Part shown: positions 4,832 to 7,360 of the stretch, piece by piece
Position numbering within the stretch: position 1 is the stretch's first letter
Layout of the letters: each line of letters begins with the position of its first letter
Made by a program: the position numbers and the translations under genes
The notes under the pieces: generated by a model
The model's input: only the letters and a program-made list of their open reading frames with translations
Told to the model about the DNA's origin: nothing
Databases searched by the model: none
Assembly: GCA_025355595.1 (NCBI GenBank)
Contig: JANXZI010000368.1
Location: 1-7,360, forward strand
Source of the DNA: Spartobacteria bacterium
GTDB lineage: Bacteria; Verrucomicrobiota; Verrucomicrobiia; Chthoniobacterales; Chthoniobacteraceae
Direction: 5' to 3'
Length of the DNA stretch: 7,360 nucleotides

Positions 4832-5641
4832 CTACTTTCCACCTGCCGCGTGGTAGATCTCAATCGCCTTGGGCAACTCCGCCTTGAGCCTCGCGATGCG
4901 CGTCTCGTGCGCAGGGTGCGTGCTGAGGAATTGCGGAGGTGCGCCTCCCCCACCCTGCGCGCTCATGCGCTTCCAGAATTCCACGGCTTCGCGCGGATCG
5001 TAGCCGGCACGCGCCATGTACTTCAGGCCCACGCTGTCGGCCTCGCTCTCGTGGTCGCGGCTGAATGGCAGCAAGTAGCCGACGCGCGCGCCCGCACCGA
5101 TGAGTCCCATGATCTGCTGGTGCTGCCGCGGGTCCGTGCCGGAGAGGGAAAAATTCGCGCCGGTGAGCAGCGTGTTGGCGGTCTTCTCCTGGAGGACTCG
5201 CTCGGCGCCGTGGTGATTTGTGGCGTGGGCGATCTCGTGGCCCATCACGACCGCGAGGCCGGCCTCGCTCTGCGCGACGGGGAGGATGCCGGTGTACACG
5301 ACGATTTTTCCGCCGGGCAGGCAGAAGGCATTCACCTGATTGCTCTCCACGACGGACACGGCCCACTGGAAATTTTTCCCCGCCTCGCCCGTCACCGCGG
5401 TGAGCCGTCCGGCACAGCGCTTCACCATTTCGTAATTCGCGCCACTGGTGATCGTGCGGCTCTCGGAGAGCACTTGCTGGTAGGCCTGCGCGCCGAGGGA
5501 GAGTTCCTGCTGCGGGTTCATGCCGAGACGCGCGGTGCGGCCGGCTTCGTTCACGATCTTCGGCGCGCTGACGCGCTGAAAAATCACGACGATGAGCGCG
5601 ATGATCAAAGGGATGGCGATGCGAAGGAGCTTTTCTTTCAC
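4832..5641 (-). CDS. Membrane-anchored M48 metalloprotease
   Basis: A zinc protease of the M48 (BepA/LoiP-like) type, likely acting on misfolded envelope proteins at the periplasmic face. With GTG 5641 as start it is 269 residues: one N-terminal hydrophobic anchor at about 6-22, a helical lead containing L-G-x-x-A-Y-Q-Q-V-L, then V-M-G-H-E-I-A-H with zinc ligands His135 and His139 and catalytic Glu136. The third ligand lies in H-E-S-E-A-D (197-202), probably Glu198 by the E-x-x-A-D pattern. S-T-H-P-A-H-E-T-R-I at 240-249 is the usual M48 loop near the active site. There is no TPR domain, unlike BepA. The frame stays open to 5878, but those 79 extra codons run through a non-coding repeat, so they are not real. 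No Shine-Dalgarno precedes the GTG. It is the first gene of the minus-strand operon, with the membrane protein 70 bp behind. Confidence 0.9.
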   Translation of the reverse strand: MKEKLLRIAIPLIIALIVVIFQRVSAPKIVNEAGRTARLGMNPQQELSLGAQAYQQVLSESRTITSGANYEMVKRCAGRLTAVTGEAGKNFQWAVSVVESNQVNAFCLPGGKIVVYTGILPVAQSEAGLAVVMGHEIAHATNHHGAERVLQEKTANTLLTGANFSLSGTDPRQHQQIMGLIGAGARVGYLLPFSRDHESEADSVGLKYMARAGYDPREAVEFWKRMSAQGGGGAPPQFLSTHPAHETRIARLKAELPKAIEIYHAAGGK

Positions 5642-5707
5642 AGGAGTGTGCCGAAGGAAAGGGAGCCGCGCGCGTGGCGCAACCACAAATCGGACACGGG
5701 GGAAGTT

Positions 5708-5897
5708 GAACCGCAGATGAACGCAGATGAACGCGGATGGATCGACACGTCCACGAAATACACCAAAGACACCAAAGCGGATGCACCGACTCCGCAGCCG
5801 CTCGCTCCTCATCCATGGATCAGGCCCGCCACTTTGCAACTTGTGCGGGATTCTTACAGCGGTGCCATCTGCGTTCATCCGTGTTCATCCGCGGTTC
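5708..5897. repeat. Composite repeat with 33-bp inverted arms
   Basis: The left arm 5708-5740 contains tandem GCAGATGAAC-type units. The right arm 5865-5897 is its inverted complement with 29 of 33 bases matching. The 124 bases between include a second unit type, ACGAAATACACC followed by AAAGACACCAAA (5752-5775). Units of about 12 bases within each arm are near-identical. The element lies between the divergent M48 protease and mreB genes. Such units are known to me as common intergenic repeats in Verrucomicrobiota and related phyla, and they create false ORFs; the open frames here (N-D-A-D-E-R-like peptides) are of that kind. No transposase is present. Confidence 0.8.
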
Positions 5898-6104
5898 CTC
5901 CGCGCGCCGCAACAAAAACGACATTTGCGGGAAATTCCTTTGACGCCCTTGCGCATGGAACCTAAAAGTCCGCCCCTTATTTTCACGACACATGAAATCT
6001 CGCGCGCCATTTTCGCAACCCAGTCCCCTCAGCGGGCGGGCGCGCGCCGGTTTCTCCACTTGCAAGGGCGGTAATCCCGCACCTTCTCAACTCTCGGAAG
6101 CGCG
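5898..6104. other. mreB upstream region
   Basis: Non-coding as far as I can see. It holds the candidate promoter at 5940-5968 and a leader of roughly 130 bases before the mreB start. The leader has a GC-rich G/C run (GCGGGCGGGCGCGCGCC) at about 6034-6050, which could fold. A 50-codon ORF from ATG 5992 overlaps the start of mreB out of frame and has no supporting features. Confidence 0.4.
5940..5968 (+). promoter_or_regulatory. Candidate sigma-70-type promoter for mreB
   Basis: TTGACG (5940-5945) matches the -35 consensus in five of six bases. TAAAAG (5963-5968) follows after an ideal 17-base spacer and matches the -10 hexamer in four of six. It would start transcription near 5975, leaving a leader of about 130 bases before mreB. 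It is the best promoter-like pair between the repeat and the gene; no experimental support. Confidence 0.4.
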
Positions 6105-7148
6105 ATGCTTAATGGCATACTTGGACTTTTCTCCAACGACATCGGAATAGACCTCGGAACGGCGAACACGCTTGTTTACGTCAAGGACCACGGCATCGTG
6201 CTGCGGGAGCCGTCCGTCGTGGCAGTGCAGGCGGGCACGAGCAAGGTGCTCGCGGTGGGCGACGAGGCCAAGAGGATGCTCGGGCGCACGCCGGGAAACA
6301 TTGTCGCGATTCGCCCGCTGAAGGCCGGCGTCATCGCGGACTTCGAAATCACGGAGGCGATGCTGCGGCACTTCATCCAGAAGGTCCACGGCAAGCGCAC
6401 TCTTTTCAAACCACGTCCACGCGTTGTCATCGCGGTGCCCTCGGGCATCACGGAGGTCGAAAAACGCGCGGTGAAAGAATCGGCACTGCATGCAGGTGCT
6501 CGGGAAGTCTTCCTCATCGAGGAGCCCATGGCCGCCGCCATCGGCTGCGGACTCCCCGTGCAGGATGCGGCAGGCAACATGATCATCGACATCGGCGGTG
6601 GCACCACTGAGGTGGCTTTGATCTCGCTCTCCGGCATCGTCTTCAGCCGGAGTGTTCGCGTCGCGGGTGACCAACTCGACGACGCGATCATCGGATATAT
6701 GAAGCGAGCCTATAATCTGATGATCGGCGAACGCACTGCCGAGGACATCAAGATCAAGATCGGAAGCGCCTATCCGATCGAGAAGGAGACGAGCATGGAG
6801 GTCAAGGGACGGGACCTCGTGGCAGGCCTGCCCAAGACATTGAGCGTCACCTCGCAGGAAGTCCGCGAGGCCCTGCTCGAGCCGATTTCCACCATTGTGG
6901 ACAATGTTCGCGTGACCCTGGAGCGCTGCCCGCCCGAATTGAGCGCCGACCTCGTGGACCGAGGCCTCGTGCTCGCCGGCGGCGGCGCACTCCTGCGCGG
7001 TCTGGACCGTCTCCTCAGCGAGGAAACGGGCCTGCCCGTGCATGTGGCCGAGGATCCGCTCAGCGCAGTGGCCGAAGGAACCGGCCGCGCCTTGAGCGAG
7101 ATGAAATTCCTCCGGCAGGTCACCGCGACGGATCGGCAGTGGCGGTAG
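6105..7148 (+). CDS. mreB: Rod-shape protein MreB
   Basis: Bacterial actin homologue. It polymerises on the inner face of the cytoplasmic membrane and guides the elongation machinery that inserts peptidoglycan along the side wall. The 347-residue length is usual. Seen in order: a short amphipathic N-terminus (M-L-N-G-I-L-G-L-F-S) suited to membrane binding; the first phosphate motif I-G-I-D-L-G-T-A-N-T at 13-22; R-P-L-K-A-G-V-I-A-D-F at 70-80; V-P-S-G-I-T-E-V-E-K-R-A at 111-122; E-E-P-M-A-A-A-I-G at 139-147; the second phosphate motif I-D-I-G-G-G-T-T-E-V at 161-170; and the adenosine motif L-V-L-A-G-G-G-A-L-L-R-G at 288-299. All are intact. ATG 6105 is the natural start, with GGAAG four bases before it. 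It is transcribed away from the M48 operon. mreC, which often follows, is not recognisable in the remaining 212 bases. Confidence 0.98.
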   Translation: MLNGILGLFSNDIGIDLGTANTLVYVKDHGIVLREPSVVAVQAGTSKVLAVGDEAKRMLGRTPGNIVAIRPLKAGVIADFEITEAMLRHFIQKVHGKRTLFKPRPRVVIAVPSGITEVEKRAVKESALHAGAREVFLIEEPMAAAIGCGLPVQDAAGNMIIDIGGGTTEVALISLSGIVFSRSVRVAGDQLDDAIIGYMKRAYNLMIGERTAEDIKIKIGSAYPIEKETSMEVKGRDLVAGLPKTLSVTSQEVREALLEPISTIVDNVRVTLERCPPELSADLVDRGLVLAGGGALLRGLDRLLSEETGLPVHVAEDPLSAVAEGTGRALSEMKFLRQVTATDRQWR

Positions 7149-7197
7149 TCCGCCGCACGCCACCATGACGCAGAGCCACCAGGCCACCGCGCTGACA

Positions 7198-7235
7198 CAG
7201 CCGCGGATGCGCGACGCTGCGAGGAATCGCGGCTG
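7198..7235. terminator. Hairpin after mreB
   Basis: CAGCCGCG (7198-7205) and CGCGGCTG (7228-7235) are perfect inverted complements, an eight-pair GC-rich stem with a 22-base loop, 49 bases after the mreB stop. There is no T-run, so it may be a Rho-assisted end, an RNA-stabilising structure or chance in GC-rich DNA. Confidence 0.35.
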
Positions 7236-7282
7236 GAAAAGTGGGATGCAAATTCACGCCGCACGGCGCAGGGGCACCTTCT

Positions 7283-7320
7283 TTGGACGTTGGGCGTTGG
7301 GCGTTGGGCGTTGGGCGTTG
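7283..7320. repeat. TTGGGCG heptamer tandem repeat
   Basis: One TTGGACG unit followed by four exact TTGGGCG units and a final TTG. It lies 134 bases after mreB. Seven-base units shift the reading frame at each copy, so any ORF through it (the reverse strand reads N-A-Q-R-P-T-P-N-like peptides) is an artefact unless slippage is used for on/off switching. Nothing downstream inside the window is recognisable. Confidence 0.9.
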
Positions 7321-7360
7321 AATGACTCGCCTCGTGCATTCGACCGCCTTGGTGAATCTG

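Noticed and set aside
5708..5897. Insertion sequence or CRISPR array
   Set aside because: There is no transposase frame and no regular repeat-spacer pattern; only two inverted arms with internal tandem units.
5992..6144. Approximately 50-codon ORF in the mreB leader
   Set aside because: No ribosome site, no recognisable features and it overlaps mreB out of frame.
6087..7187. 366-codon open frame opposite mreB
   Set aside because: Antisense shadow of an unmistakable mreB; no motif, and it runs past both ends of mreB.

Overview
The window looks like a piece of a GC-rich Gram-negative chromosome. A member of the Verrucomicrobiota (Chthoniobacter-like) is the best guess. It rests on three things: the combination of lipoproteins and MreB, which implies a double-membrane rod; the CsbD / Lmo0937 / glycine-zipper small-gene set; and short degenerate intergenic repeats (GCAGATGAAC, ACGAAATACACC and TTGGGCG units) that I associate with Verrucomicrobiota and Planctomycetota genomes. 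No marker gene settles the taxonomy.

Layout. (1) Positions 30-2394, all on the plus strand, hold seven small genes of envelope or stress character. They are a Tyr/Gly-rich lipoprotein, a 39-residue exported peptide, a 55-residue His/Lys/Glu-rich soluble protein, an L,D-transpeptidase lipoprotein, a CsbD-like protein, a 45-residue Lmo0937-type membrane protein and a YflT/17M-like glycine-zipper protein. Gaps are 22-36 bp among the first four genes and about 60-125 bp afterwards. (2) Positions 2395-2864 have no recognisable gene but many inverted repeats, and a probable terminator for the genes beyond. (3) Positions 5641-2865, on the minus strand, hold a probable three-gene operon: a membrane-anchored M48 metalloprotease, a two-helix membrane protein with a pore-loop-like centre, and a compact RNB-family exoribonuclease without cold-shock domains. 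(4) Positions 5642-6104 are a divergent intergenic region. It contains a composite repeat with 33-bp inverted arms and a candidate sigma-70-type promoter facing mreB. (5) Positions 6105-7148 are a complete mreB. The last 212 bases hold a hairpin and a heptamer tandem repeat, with no confident gene; mreC, the usual neighbour, is not visible before the window ends.

Taken together the window reads as cell-envelope upkeep: peptidoglycan cross-linking (L,D-transpeptidase), envelope protein quality control (M48), cell-shape scaffold (MreB) and a set of general-stress small proteins. I do not see a defence system, CRISPR array, insertion sequence or RNA gene. The least explained parts are the intergenic repeats, the very small genes, and an RNB nuclease whose usual fourth active-site aspartate is glutamine.
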